DNA of 64,000 bases from UBA7359 sp964523895 (GTDB lineage Bacteria; Pseudomonadota; Gammaproteobacteria; Eutrophobiales; Eutrophobiaceae): NCBI GenBank assembly GCA_964523895.1, contig CAZGBJ010000001.1:62001-126000 (forward strand), read 5' to 3'. A program made the translations under genes and the position numbers. Below are positions 15,270 through 24,618 of the stretch, piece after piece. The notes beneath the pieces were generated by a model. It saw only the letters and a program-made list of their open reading frames with translations. It did no database searches and was not told the DNA's origin. Within the stretch, counting starts at the first letter, position 1. Every line of letters begins with the position of its first letter.

Positions 15270-15979
15270 AATTCTTTATATAAGCGCATGGCAATTTTAA
15301 GATCTTCCCATACTTTACGCTTCTCACGTGGCGAGCGTAGTAAATAGGCAGGATGATAAGTCACTACTACCGGTAACTCACTATCCGGGTATTGATATTT
15401 ATTGCCGCGCATTTTCCCTATAGGTGTATCAACCTTTAACAGGTTTTGTGCCGCGATACGTCCAACGGCCAAAACAATTTTCGGTTTGATTAAATCTATT
15501 TGCTGTCTTAAATATGATTCACAAGCCAGCACTTCTTCCGGTTTAGGATCGCGATTATTAGGCGGGCGACATTTTAAAATATTCGCAATAAACACCTGCT
15601 CTCTTTGTAAACCCATTGCCAATAACATTGAGTTTAATAATTGTCCGGCGCGACCAACAAAAGGCTCCCCCTGTCTATCTTCATCTGCACCCGGTGCTTC
15701 ACCAATGATCAACCAGTCTGCTTCGGGATGTCCTATACCAAATACGGTTTGTGTTCGCGTTTCATGTAATTCACATTTCTCACAAACGGACACTTCTTGT
15801 TTTAACCTAGCAAGTTCTTCAGGGAAAACATGAGCCTGTTTATTAACCGGCTCAGCTTTAGTTATTACAGAAGTGTTATTTGCAGCAATTTCTTCAACAA
15901 CATTCGAAACTTTCTTGTCACGATCGACCCAAAGCTCAATGCCCATCTCTTTCAGATATTGTTCTTGGTAGGCTTGCAT
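15266..15979 (-). CDS. udg: type 4 uracil-DNA glycosylase (Fe-S)
   Basis: Removes uracil from DNA as the first step of base-excision repair. It shows the family 4 pattern: first cysteine pair in VSVCEKCELH, catalytic motif GEAPGADEDRQGEPFVGRAG, further cysteines in ILKCRPPNNRDP and LACESYL, and motif VVTYHPAYLLR. An N-terminal extension of about 70 residues before the cluster is common in proteobacterial members. It starts three bases after the leuA stop and overlaps rimI. Confidence 0.92.
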   Translation of the reverse strand: MQAYQEQYLKEMGIELWVDRDKKVSNVVEEIAANNTSVITKAEPVNKQAHVFPEELARLKQEVSVCEKCELHETRTQTVFGIGHPEADWLIIGEAPGADEDRQGEPFVGRAGQLLNSMLLAMGLQREQVFIANILKCRPPNNRDPKPEEVLACESYLRQQIDLIKPKIVLAVGRIAAQNLLKVDTPIGKMRGNKYQYPDSELPVVVTYHPAYLLRSPREKRKVWEDLKIAMRLYKEL

Positions 15980-15982
15980 ACC

Positions 15983-17518
15983 TTATAACTGCGGATGTGC
16001 TCGTTCAGCAGGTACCATGACTTTATTCAATGCACTGATATAAGCCTTGGCAGAAGCAACAACGATGTCTGTGTCTGATCCCAAACCATTAACAATTCTT
16101 CCCGCTTTATCCATACGTACTGTCACTTCACCTTGTGAGTCAGTTCCATTCGTAATGTTATTAACTGAATACAATTGTAAATCACAACCACTATTCACTA
16201 AACTTTCAATCGCCTTGAACGTTGCATCAACAGGCCCACCACCATCGGCATTGGCTTGCTTTTCTTCACCATCAATAGAAAGTGTAATTTCCGCTTTTGG
16301 CGTTTCACCTGTTTCAATATTTGCCTTGAGTGACACCAGTTTTATCCGTTCATCGGCACTATCCTGAATCGCATCACTAACCAAAGCCTGTAAATCATCA
16401 TCATAGACTTCGTGCTTTTTATCAGCGACCTCTTTAAATCGGGTAAACGCGGCATTTAAATCTTCTTCTTTTTCAAAGTTGATGCCTAATTCTTCCAAGC
16501 GTGTACGAAACGCATTTCGACCTGAATGTTTTCCCAAAACCATACGATTGGCATTCCAGCCTACATCTTCTGCACGCATAATCTCGTACGTTTCACGGCT
16601 TTTTAATACACCGTCCTGATGAATACCTGATTCATGAGCAAACGCATTGGCGCCAACTATGGCTTTATTTGGCTGTACAGGAAAACCGGTAATAGTTGAA
16701 ACCAATCGTGAACATTTTACGATTTGTGTTGTATCAAGTTCAGTATCACAGGTAAAAAGATCCTTGCGCGTACGCACTGTCATAACCACTTCTTCAAGTG
16801 CTGCGTTACCCGCACGTTCACCTAAACCATTAATCGTACACTCAACTTGTCGTGCACCATTTAGTACTGCAGACAAGGAATTACCTACAGCTAAACCAAG
16901 ATCATTATGACAATGTACTGAAAATACCGCCTTGTCAGAATTTGGAATATTCTCAATTAAGCTGGCTATCAATTCTCCAAAAACCTGTGGCAAGTTATAA
17001 CCCACCGTATCCGGGATGTTAATTGTTGTTGCGCCTGCATCAATCGTTGCTTCAATTACTCGACATAAGAATTCAAATTCAGAACGTCCGGCATCTTCAG
17101 GTGAAAACTCAACATTGTCCGTGTATTTTTTTGCGCGTTTGACCGCTTTTATTGCCTGCTCAACAACCTGATCTGGCTCCATACGTAATTTCTCACGCAT
17201 GTGTATTGGAGAGGTTGCAAGAAAGGTATGAATACGTGATGACTTGGCTGGTTTTAATGCCTCAGCCGCTCGATCGATATCTTTATCAAGCGCACGCGCC
17301 AGACCACAAACCGTACTTTCAGTTACCATCTCGGCAACGGCTTTTACTGATTCAAAATCACCCTGACTGGCGATAGGAAAACCCGCCTCGATAATATCGA
17401 CACGCATTTTCTCCAATGCCTTGGCAATACGAAGCTTTTCATCCTTCGTCATTGAGGCACCTGGACTTTGCTCACCATCACGCAAAGTTGTGTCAAATAT
17501 AATTAATTTATCCTGCAT
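15983..17518 (-). CDS. leuA: 2-isopropylmalate synthase
   Basis: First committed enzyme of leucine synthesis; condenses acetyl-CoA with 2-oxoisovalerate. The 511-residue length is standard. It has the catalytic motif FDTTLRDGEQSPGASMTKDE, the metal-binding HCHNDLGLAVGN, GERAGNAALEEVVM, and a C-terminal allosteric domain (ANIETGETPKAEITLSIDGE region) for leucine feedback. It lies 243 bases downstream of pssA, and the gap holds a candidate leader peptide and hairpins, so it may have its own attenuation control within the ilv-leu cluster. Confidence 0.97.
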   Translation of the reverse strand: MQDKLIIFDTTLRDGEQSPGASMTKDEKLRIAKALEKMRVDIIEAGFPIASQGDFESVKAVAEMVTESTVCGLARALDKDIDRAAEALKPAKSSRIHTFLATSPIHMREKLRMEPDQVVEQAIKAVKRAKKYTDNVEFSPEDAGRSEFEFLCRVIEATIDAGATTINIPDTVGYNLPQVFGELIASLIENIPNSDKAVFSVHCHNDLGLAVGNSLSAVLNGARQVECTINGLGERAGNAALEEVVMTVRTRKDLFTCDTELDTTQIVKCSRLVSTITGFPVQPNKAIVGANAFAHESGIHQDGVLKSRETYEIMRAEDVGWNANRMVLGKHSGRNAFRTRLEELGINFEKEEDLNAAFTRFKEVADKKHEVYDDDLQALVSDAIQDSADERIKLVSLKANIETGETPKAEITLSIDGEEKQANADGGGPVDATFKAIESLVNSGCDLQLYSVNNITNGTDSQGEVTVRMDKAGRIVNGLGSDTDIVVASAKAYISALNKVMVPAERAHPQL

Positions 17519-17637
17519 TTTTCTCTACTCCGGTACTTAGACTCAGTCTATGTTGATAGCTTGAGCAATACAAATAAGAAACTTACGTTTTAAAAACGCA
17601 ATATCAAAACCTTGTGTGTAAAACGATTATTAGCCCC

Positions 17638-17730
17638 TTAGGGCAGTAGAAATAACAGGCAAGACAATACTGACTGAACCAGGCGAGAGTCAGTATTAGT
17701 AGAATAGAATGATGTGTTTGTTGAAACCAT
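17638..17730 (-). CDS. candidate leuA leader peptide with attenuator hairpins
   Basis: A 30-codon frame upstream of leuA ends in SCLLFLLP: four of its last six residues are leucine, using the codons CTG, TTA, CTA and CTG. Inside it, a perfect 10-bp stem (AATACTGACT at 17688-17697 with 17666-17675) has a 12-base loop. Downstream, at 17582-17601, TTGCGTTTTTAAAACGTAAG folds into an A/T-rich hairpin followed by a T-rich stretch. This is the layout of ribosome-mediated attenuation by leucine. The ATG has no obvious ribosome binding site and the terminator stem is weak, so this is a candidate. Confidence 0.45.
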   Translation of the reverse strand: MVSTNTSFYSTNTDSRLVQSVLSCLLFLLP

Positions 17731-17761
17731 ATTCAGAAATATAGCGTTTTTTAAATAAAAT

Positions 17762-18508
17762 TCAAGTATTTGGTGGTTCTGTAATTTTCCTGGACTCTCT
17801 ATGTTTGCGCAAAGTGAACAAAGTTAGAATTGGACCAGAAATAACATAGCTTGCCGCCAATAAAAATAAGACCAGTGGCGGCTCCATAGCGACCAAAACA
17901 AATATCGGAACAACAATTAGAACAGCCATGAAAGGCACACGTCCTTTAAGATCAAATTGTTTGAAACTATGGTAACGAATATTACTGACCATCAAAATGC
18001 CAACAATAACTGTCACCGGAAGACAAAAAACCAGGGACGTTGTGTCATCTATCAAGTCATAAACACTTCCACACCAGATCATTCCAGCCAAAACTGCTGC
18101 TGCTGCAGGACTCGGCAAACCCTGGAAAAAACGCTTATCCAGACTAGCAGCCTGTGTATTAAATCGAGACAACCTCAATGCCGCAGACGCGGTGTAAACA
18201 AAAGCAGCTAACCAACCAAATTTGCCCATACCAAATAATGCCCATTGATACATGACCAGTGCCGGCGCTAAACCAAACGAAACCATGTCAGATAAACTAT
18301 CGTATTGCACACCAAAATCGCTTTGCGTATTAGTCATTCGTGCAATACGACCATCCATTCCATCCAGCACCATGGCAACAAAAATCGCAATTGCGGCTGC
18401 TTCGAACTGCTCATTAATTGAAGCTACAATAGAATAAAAACCCGCAAACAACGCTCCCGTTGTAAACAAGTTTGGTAACAAATAAATTCCACGTCTGCGT
18501 TTAGTCAC
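17762..18508 (-). CDS. pssA: CDP-diacylglycerol-serine O-phosphatidyltransferase
   Basis: Membrane enzyme that makes phosphatidylserine. The 248-residue protein has the CDP-alcohol phosphatidyltransferase signature DGMDGRIARMTNTQSDFGVQ, continuing YDSLSDMVSFG, which holds the DG-x2-AR-x8-G-x3-D-x3-D catalytic residues. Around eight membrane helices follow. It belongs to the Bacillus-type PssA rather than the E. coli phospholipase-D type. It lies just after psd, so both steps to phosphatidylethanolamine are encoded together. Confidence 0.95.
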   Translation of the reverse strand: MTKRRRGIYLLPNLFTTGALFAGFYSIVASINEQFEAAAIAIFVAMVLDGMDGRIARMTNTQSDFGVQYDSLSDMVSFGLAPALVMYQWALFGMGKFGWLAAFVYTASAALRLSRFNTQAASLDKRFFQGLPSPAAAAVLAGMIWCGSVYDLIDDTTSLVFCLPVTVIVGILMVSNIRYHSFKQFDLKGRVPFMAVLIVVPIFVLVAMEPPLVLFLLAASYVISGPILTLFTLRKHRESRKITEPPNT

Positions 18509-18614
18509 GCGACTGATCCTTTATGACATTTTTGGAAATACTTAACATGTAGTGAGTGTACCGGAAAAGTGAAGGGTGAAAAGTGAAATGTATGATGTGG
18601 TCAAATATAGTTTT

Positions 18615-19274
18615 CTAACCACCCTTCATTTCAATCACGCTGGCCGCTTCAGAATGGATCATATGTGCTAATACACTACTACCTGAATTTACATACTGTC
18701 CAACTTCTACCTGTACTTTAGACTCAATCGGCAAAAAGACATCAACAAGAGCTCCGGAATAGAGATAACCACAGCGTTGACCTTGCCCTATTCGTTCACC
18801 AGAATGTATGTACATATGAAATTTGCGAACGATATCTCTTAAACGAATAGCCGTCACGACATTATCCCCTTCATCCGACTTTATATGAAAATCAAAATGA
18901 CGACGTGATTCATTGTTATCCGGGTTAGAACACCATTGTTCCATAACCTTGCCTTCAATTGGAGCACGCAAAGAATAAATATCATGGGGACGCATTGTAA
19001 TCTGGACTCGTTTTGCTTTGGAGTGCAAACGAATTTCTTCAGATTCTTCGATTAATGTAACAATTCCATGAACAGGACTAACTACAGCTAAAGGTTCTGG
19101 AGGGATTTCACGAACTGGATCACGGAAGAGGTAAACAAATATAACAAGAATAAGAAATAAAACCAGAAACGCAATTGGTCCAAAAAGAAATTGCACAAGC
19201 ACAGCCAATCCAATTAAAACAAACAGGAATGGCCATGTTTCGCGGGCAATTAATGGGTATCGATTACTTGGCAT
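18615..19274 (-). CDS. psd: phosphatidylserine decarboxylase proenzyme, short form
   Basis: Converts phosphatidylserine to phosphatidylethanolamine. The 219-residue protein has two N-terminal membrane segments (WPFLFVLIGLAVLVQFLFG and LVLFLILVIFVYLF) and the self-cleavage motif GSS in NSGSSVLAHM near the C-terminus, which makes the pyruvoyl group. The short length is that of the archaeal-type Psd clade, also found in many proteobacteria beside pssA and ilvC. It lies between ilvC and pssA on the same strand. Confidence 0.93.
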   Translation of the reverse strand: MPSNRYPLIARETWPFLFVLIGLAVLVQFLFGPIAFLVLFLILVIFVYLFRDPVREIPPEPLAVVSPVHGIVTLIEESEEIRLHSKAKRVQITMRPHDIYSLRAPIEGKVMEQWCSNPDNNESRRHFDFHIKSDEGDNVVTAIRLRDIVRKFHMYIHSGERIGQGQRCGYLYSGALVDVFLPIESKVQVEVGQYVNSGSSVLAHMIHSEAASVIEMKGG

Positions 19275-19330
19275 AATAAGTAATCAAACGCGTGTATCTC
19301 TAAAACTTACTAGTATCTAATTACTATAAA

Positions 19331-20347
19331 TTAGTTTTTTTCCTGATCAACCAGTTGGTTTGCTTTAATCCACGGCATCATCGAACGCAGTTTCTCACCG
19401 ACAACTTCAATACCATGTTCCCGACTGATTCTTCGTTTAGCCTTAAGCGTTGCAGCACCACTCTGATTTTCCAGAATAAACTCACGTGCAAATTCACCAT
19501 GTTGAATTTCGGTAAGAATCTTTTTCATTTCACGTTTGGTATCTTCAGTAATAACTCTAGGCCCACGAGTAAAATCACCATATTCAGCTGTGTTCGAAAT
19601 CGAATAGCGCATATTGGCTATGCCGCCTTCATAGATCAGATCAACGATCAATTTAGTTTCGTGTAAACATTCAAAGTAAGCCATTTCCGGTGCATAGCCC
19701 GCTTCAACCAAGGTTTCAAAACCCGCCTGGATAAGCGCAGTAATACCACCACAAAGTACCGCTTGTTCGCCAAATAGATCCGTTTCCGTTTCTTCTTTAA
19801 ATGTTGTTTCGATTATGCCGGCACGACCACCACCATTAGCTGAAGCATAAGACAATGAAATCTCTTTTGCCTGACCAGAAGCATCCTGGAACATTGCAAT
19901 TAATGAAGGCACACCACCACCACCTGTGTATGTTGCACGAACCAAATGACCCGGGCCTTTTGGTGCAACCATAATCACGTCAAGATCTGCACGCGGCATG
20001 ATCTGTTGAAAATGAATATTGAAACCATGAGCAAAGGCCAGTGCTGCACCTTGTTTAATATTAGGTTCAATCTCGTTTTTGTAGAGTTCGGCTTGATGCT
20101 CATCAGGCGCCAGTATCATGACAATATCAGAACTTGAAACGGCATCTGCTATAGATTTTACATCCAGACCTGCTGCTTTTGCCTTAGCCGCAGATGCTGA
20201 ACCTTCACGCAAGCCGACACAAACGTTAACACCAGAATCCTTAAGGTTATTTGCATGTGCATGTCCTTGCGAACCATAGCCAATGATGGCAACTTGCTTG
20301 CCTTGAATTAAAGATAGGTCCGCGTCTTTGTCGTAATAAATTTTCAT
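19331..20347 (-). CDS. ilvC: ketol-acid reductoisomerase, class I
   Basis: NADPH- and magnesium-dependent enzyme that rearranges and reduces acetolactate in valine and isoleucine synthesis. The 338-residue length is that of class I. Visible motifs are the Rossmann loop GYGSQGHAHA, MVAPKGPGHLVR, and the metal-binding acidic residues in ETETDLFGEQAVLCGG and in YFECLHETKLIVDLIYEGG. It follows ilvH after about 35 bases on the same strand. Confidence 0.97.
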   Translation of the reverse strand: MKIYYDKDADLSLIQGKQVAIIGYGSQGHAHANNLKDSGVNVCVGLREGSASAAKAKAAGLDVKSIADAVSSSDIVMILAPDEHQAELYKNEIEPNIKQGAALAFAHGFNIHFQQIMPRADLDVIMVAPKGPGHLVRATYTGGGGVPSLIAMFQDASGQAKEISLSYASANGGGRAGIIETTFKEETETDLFGEQAVLCGGITALIQAGFETLVEAGYAPEMAYFECLHETKLIVDLIYEGGIANMRYSISNTAEYGDFTRGPRVITEDTKREMKKILTEIQHGEFAREFILENQSGAATLKAKRRISREHGIEVVGEKLRSMMPWIKANQLVDQEKN

Positions 20348-20382
20348 AAATGCTCTCGTAAAAATATTTAATTAATAATTCT

Positions 20383-20874
20383 TTAGGTTTGAATGGCTTT
20401 GCCGCCACGGGAAATACCGGAAACACCGGAGCGTACAACTTCAATAATCAAGCTGTCGTCCAGTGCTTCAATAAAAGCATCCAGTTTTTCACCGGTGCCT
20501 GTCATTTCAATAGTGTAAGTGTTTTCAGTAACATCGATAATTCGACCACGAAAAATTTCAACCATACGTTTTACTTCATCACGATCTTCTTTTTTTGCCG
20601 CCACTTTAATCAACATCAATTCACGTTCGATATGTCGAGACTCATTTAAATCGACAACCTTGACCACATCAACCAACTTATTCAGTTGTTTCATAATCTG
20701 CTCAACAATAGCATCGGAACCACTCGTAACCAGAGTCATTCGAGAAACTGCAGGATCTTCTGTCGGCGCAACAGTTAATGATTCAATATTAAATGAACGC
20801 GCAGAAAACAAACCGGCTACTCGTGACAAGGCCCCGGCTTCGTTCTCCATAACTAATGAAAGTATATGACGCAT
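20383..20874 (-). CDS. ilvH: acetolactate synthase small (regulatory) subunit
   Basis: Regulatory subunit of the IlvIH enzyme, 163 residues, with an N-terminal ACT domain (HILSLVMENEAGALSRVAGL, continuing FSARSFNIESLTV) that binds valine, and a C-terminal ACT-like half. The key N-terminal motif (GALSRVAGLFS) is intact, so valine feedback is expected. It starts two bases after the ilvI stop. Confidence 0.96.
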   Translation of the reverse strand: MRHILSLVMENEAGALSRVAGLFSARSFNIESLTVAPTEDPAVSRMTLVTSGSDAIVEQIMKQLNKLVDVVKVVDLNESRHIERELMLIKVAAKKEDRDEVKRMVEIFRGRIIDVTENTYTIEMTGTGEKLDAFIEALDDSLIIEVVRSGVSGISRGGKAIQT

Positions 20875-20876
20875 GA

Positions 20877-22610
20877 TTAAGCGAGCTCTCTATCTGTATC
20901 AGTAGACAAGTGCATTTCATGATGCCCTTTTCCAGAAGCAATCATGGGATAAACATTCTCTGTCTGATCCGTAACAAAATCCATTAATACAGTTCGGTCT
21001 TTCATGGCTAATGCTTCTTTAATTGCACCTTCCACGTCACTGGTCTTTTCGATGCGCATGCCGATATGGCCGTAGCTCTCTGCCATTTTTACAAAGTCTG
21101 GCAAAGCTTCCATGTAAGAATGTGAATAACGACTGGAATAAAAAAACTCCTGCCATTGACGCACCATACCCATATATCGATTATTCAAACTTAATATTTT
21201 TATCGGTGTGCCATATTGCAGACAGGTTGATAGTTCCTGAATACACATTACCAGGCTCGCTTCGCCAGAAATACAGGCAACGGTCTCATCTGGAAATGCC
21301 AATTTAACACCCATTGCGGCAGGCAAACCAAAGCCCATCGTGCCCAGGCCACCAGAGTTAATCCAACGACGTGGTTTATCAAACTTATAAAATTGCGCAG
21401 CCCACATTTGATGTTGGCCTACATCGGATGTCACATAAGCGTCGCCTTTTGTCAATTCGTATAACTTTTCGACAACATACTGTGGCTTAATAACGTCAGT
21501 CGTTCGATCAAATTTCAAACAATCGATTGCTCGCCATTCATCAAGTTGCTTCCACCATGATTTAAGCGCTTTTGCATCAGGCTTATTTTTATCGCTTTTC
21601 ATAAGCGTTAATAAATCCTTAAGTACATGCTTAACATCGCCAACAATAGGAATATCAACTGGAACGTTTTTGGCTATGGATGAAGGGTCGACATCAATAT
21701 GAACGATCTTCGCGTAGGGACAAAACTGCTCCAGATCACCGGTAACACGATCATCAAAACGGGCGCCGATAGCAATTAATACATCACATTGATGCATCGC
21801 CATATTCGCTTCATAGGTTCCATGCATACCCAACATACCAATAAACTGTTTGTCAGTCGCCGGATAAGCACCGAGTCCCATCAAAGTATTGGTGATTGGG
21901 TAACCTAATAATTTTGTAAATTCTATTAATTCTTTACTGGATTCACCTAAAATGACACCGCCGCCAGAATAGATCATCGGCTTTTTGGCTGACAAAATTA
22001 ATTTTGCTGCCCTCTTAATTTGTCTAGGATGCCCTTTAACCGATGGTTTATAAGAAGAAATATCCACTGATTTCGGATATTCATATTCACATGAATCCGC
22101 AGTGACATCTTTTGGAATATCAACAACAACCGGGCCCGGACGACCGCTAGTCGCAATATAAAATGCCTTTTTTATGGTCTCAGCCAGTTCTTTAACATCC
22201 TTAACCAGAAAATTATGCTTTACACAGGGACGAGTGATACCAATGGAATCTACTTCCTGAAAAGCATCATTGCCTATCATGGCTCGAGGTACTTGACCTG
22301 TAAAAACGACTAAGGGGATTGAATCTAAATGGGCAGTAGCAATACCGGTTACAGCATTAGTCGCACCAGGCCCTGAAGTTACCAAAACAACTCCCGGTTT
22401 ACCGGTAGCACGCGCATAACCATCTGCGGCATGTGTCGCGCCTTGTTCATGACGCACGAGGATATGCTCTACCGCATCTTGCTTATAAAGCTCATCATAA
22501 ATATGTAAAACAGCACCACCAGGGTAGCCAAACAGATGTTTGACTCCTTCATCTTTGAGTGCTCGACAGAAAATTTCTGCGCCTCGTAATATTTCTTTCT
22601 TTTTAGCCAC
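20877..22610 (-). CDS. ilvI: acetolactate synthase large subunit
   Basis: ThDP-dependent catalytic subunit that makes acetolactate or acetohydroxybutyrate. It has 577 residues. Seen are the N-terminal GYPGGAVLHIYDEL, the catalytic glutamate in LVRHEQGATHAADGYAR, and the FAD- and ThDP-binding domains, with the ThDP motif around ISGEASLVMCIQELST. GEAS replaces the more usual GDGSF or GDASI; this may be a natural variant of the GDG(X)-NN motif, because the NN part is intact in SLNNRYMGMV. The start codon is GTG, preceded by AAGGGA. A leader peptide lies upstream. Confidence 0.95.
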   Translation of the reverse strand: MAKKKEILRGAEIFCRALKDEGVKHLFGYPGGAVLHIYDELYKQDAVEHILVRHEQGATHAADGYARATGKPGVVLVTSGPGATNAVTGIATAHLDSIPLVVFTGQVPRAMIGNDAFQEVDSIGITRPCVKHNFLVKDVKELAETIKKAFYIATSGRPGPVVVDIPKDVTADSCEYEYPKSVDISSYKPSVKGHPRQIKRAAKLILSAKKPMIYSGGGVILGESSKELIEFTKLLGYPITNTLMGLGAYPATDKQFIGMLGMHGTYEANMAMHQCDVLIAIGARFDDRVTGDLEQFCPYAKIVHIDVDPSSIAKNVPVDIPIVGDVKHVLKDLLTLMKSDKNKPDAKALKSWWKQLDEWRAIDCLKFDRTTDVIKPQYVVEKLYELTKGDAYVTSDVGQHQMWAAQFYKFDKPRRWINSGGLGTMGFGLPAAMGVKLAFPDETVACISGEASLVMCIQELSTCLQYGTPIKILSLNNRYMGMVRQWQEFFYSSRYSHSYMEALPDFVKMAESYGHIGMRIEKTSDVEGAIKEALAMKDRTVLMDFVTDQTENVYPMIASGKGHHEMHLSTDTDRELA

Positions 22611-22633
22611 TACTTCCCTTACCAGATTATTAT

Positions 22634-22651
22634 AAAAATGCGTCGAAACGC
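22634..22651 (-). terminator. candidate attenuator terminator before ilvI
   Basis: A small hairpin GCGT-TTCG-ACGC (22640-22651) with a UUCG loop is followed by five T residues. It sits between the ilv leader peptide stop and the ilvI GTG, so it could end transcription when leader translation is fast. The four-bp stem is weak. An overlapping alternative pairing (CTGA with TCAG, upstream) may compete with it. Confidence 0.45.
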
Positions 22652-22679
22652 GCGAAGTTACTGAGATTCTTGAGTCAGG

Positions 22680-22784
22680 TCAAGCAATGTCTTCGATATT
22701 AAGAAGAATAGCTAAAATCAATGCGATAAGCTCTAAAATTTCACTGTAATATTGAATGCATTCATGGCCACTTAGCCTGCACAT
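22680..22784 (-). CDS. ilvI leader peptide, Ile/Leu-rich
   Basis: A 34-codon frame upstream of ilvI starts at an ATG preceded by CGGAA and ends in TGA at 22680. Its C-terminal part reads ILELIALILAILLNIEDIA: 12 of 19 residues are isoleucine or leucine, with ATT/ATC and TTA/CTT/TTG codons. This is the composition of branched-chain amino acid attenuation leaders such as those of ilvB and ilvGMEDA. It precedes a hairpin with a T-run and then ilvI. A role as a starvation sensor for isoleucine and leucine is inferred. Conservation in relatives would prove it. Confidence 0.7.
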   Translation of the reverse strand: MCRLSGHECIQYYSEILELIALILAILLNIEDIA

Positions 22785-22877
22785 TAATTCCGTTTATCGT
22801 TTATAGTACGGCGCTTAATCAGTTACGCTTAAGATAGCTTTGAAGTGCAGCTAATAACCTAAAATTAGACCTGTTAT

Positions 22878-24584
22878 ATGAAAACATCACAATTATTAAT
22901 GGCAACCTTACGTGAAGCACCAGCTGACGCCGAAATTGCCAGCCATCAACTGATGCTACGCGCAGGTATGATTCGACAGTTAGCTTCCGGTATTTATACC
23001 TGGTTACCCTTTGGCTTACGCGTTCTACGAAAAGTAGAGGCTATTGTCAGAGAAGAAATGGATCGTGCCGGGGCTCAGGAAATCATGATGTCTGCCATTC
23101 AACCGGCAGAATTGTGGCAAGAGTCCGAACGTTGGGATCAATATGGCCCTGAATTACTTAGAATTAATGACCGGCATGATCGTGAATTTTGTTTTGGCCC
23201 AACACACGAAGAAATTATTACCGATCTGGTGAGACGTGAAATTCGTAGTTATAAGCAACTGCCTGCTAATTTTTATCAGATTCAAACCAAGTTCAGAGAC
23301 GAAGTACGCCCTCGCTTTGGCATTATGCGCGCACGCGAATTTCTAATGAAAGATGCTTATTCATTTCATCTCAACGAGGAATCATTACAGGAAACGTACG
23401 AACAAATGTATGCGACTTATTCAAATATATTTAACCGAGCGGGATTAAAGTTTCGTGCAGTCATTGCTGATTCAGGCAATATCGGCGGCAACAAGTCACA
23501 TGAGTTTCATGTGTTAGCTGATTCAGGAGAGGATCTCATCGCCTTTTCTGAAAAAGGCGACTATGCCGCCAATATGGAACAAGCTGTCGCAATAAAACCT
23601 GAGCAAGCTCATCTTGAAGCAACTCAGACGATGGAATCAGTAGATACACCTGAGCAACATAGCATTGAAGATGTCAGTCAATTTTTGAAAATCAGTACAT
23701 CCCAGTGTTTAAAAACACTCATTGTTAAATCTGAAGATGAAGGACTTATTGCGCTGGTATTAAGAGGCGATCATGAATTAAATATAGTTAAGGCAGAAAA
23801 ACTGGATGGTGTAATGAGTCCGCTTACCTTTGCAGATAATAAAGATATCGAATCTGCACTCGGATGTAGCGTTGGTTCAATCGGACCCGTCGATCTTTCC
23901 ATTCCCTTTTACGTTGACCACAGTGCCGGAAATGTGAGCGATTTCGTCTGTGGCGCCAATAACGATGGAAAACATTTAACCGGAGTTAATTGGCAACGCG
24001 ACTTACCCCTGCCTACAACTGTTGATATTCGAAATGTCTGTGAAGGCGATATGGCTGAGGATGGCTCAGGCAAACTGCAATTCGCTCGCGGTATAGAAGT
24101 CGGACACATCTTTCAACTGGGCACAAAATACAGTGCCAGTATGAAAGCAACTTGTCTGGATGAACAGGGAAAAGCAACAACACTCACCATGGGTTGTTAT
24201 GGCATTGGTGTTTCGCGCATTGTCGCCGCCGCTATTGAACAAAATAATGATGAAAAAGGGATTATTTGGCCAACAGCAATAGCACCTTTCCAACTGGCAC
24301 TCGTCCCTATCAATATGCATAAGTCTGTACGTTTACGTGAAGCCGTTATGTCATTTTATGAGCAATTATTGGAAGCAGGTATTGATGTCATCCTCGATGA
24401 TAGACGCGAACGCCCTGGCGTCATGTTTGCTGATATGGAATTAATTGGTATTCCTTACCGCTTTGTCTTTAGTGAAAAAGGTCTGGATTCAGGCGAAATC
24501 GAATATAAAGCTCGAACTGATACGGATAATCAGAATATTTCTTTAGAGACCGCGATTCAATTTATTAAAGAAAAATTAGCGTAG
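22878..24584 (+). CDS. proS: prolyl-tRNA synthetase, bacterial type
   Basis: Charges tRNA-Pro. The 568-residue length is that of the bacterial form. It has class II motif 2 (NFYQIQTKFRDEVRPRFGIM), the YbaK-like editing insertion between motifs 2 and 3 (about residues 230-400), and motif 3 (GCYGIGVSRIVAAAIEQNND), then the anticodon-binding domain (LDDRRERPGVMFADMELIGI). It is divergent from the ilv leader across about 90 bases. Confidence 0.97.
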   Translation: MKTSQLLMATLREAPADAEIASHQLMLRAGMIRQLASGIYTWLPFGLRVLRKVEAIVREEMDRAGAQEIMMSAIQPAELWQESERWDQYGPELLRINDRHDREFCFGPTHEEIITDLVRREIRSYKQLPANFYQIQTKFRDEVRPRFGIMRAREFLMKDAYSFHLNEESLQETYEQMYATYSNIFNRAGLKFRAVIADSGNIGGNKSHEFHVLADSGEDLIAFSEKGDYAANMEQAVAIKPEQAHLEATQTMESVDTPEQHSIEDVSQFLKISTSQCLKTLIVKSEDEGLIALVLRGDHELNIVKAEKLDGVMSPLTFADNKDIESALGCSVGSIGPVDLSIPFYVDHSAGNVSDFVCGANNDGKHLTGVNWQRDLPLPTTVDIRNVCEGDMAEDGSGKLQFARGIEVGHIFQLGTKYSASMKATCLDEQGKATTLTMGCYGIGVSRIVAAAIEQNNDEKGIIWPTAIAPFQLALVPINMHKSVRLREAVMSFYEQLLEAGIDVILDDRRERPGVMFADMELIGIPYRFVFSEKGLDSGEIEYKARTDTDNQNISLETAIQFIKEKLA

Positions 24585-24618
24585 TTTCGTAGACAAACTT
24601 GAGCCTATCCCGCAACTA

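Noticed and set aside
18541..18600. GTGAAGGGTGAAAAGTGAAA-like stretch between pssA and psd
   Set aside because: Short, and no second copy seen in the window, so not called as a repeat.
20877..22610. ilvI considered for a damaged ThDP site because GEAS replaces the usual motif
   Set aside because: The rest of the catalytic residues, the NN part and the length are intact, so a natural variant is more likely than loss of function.
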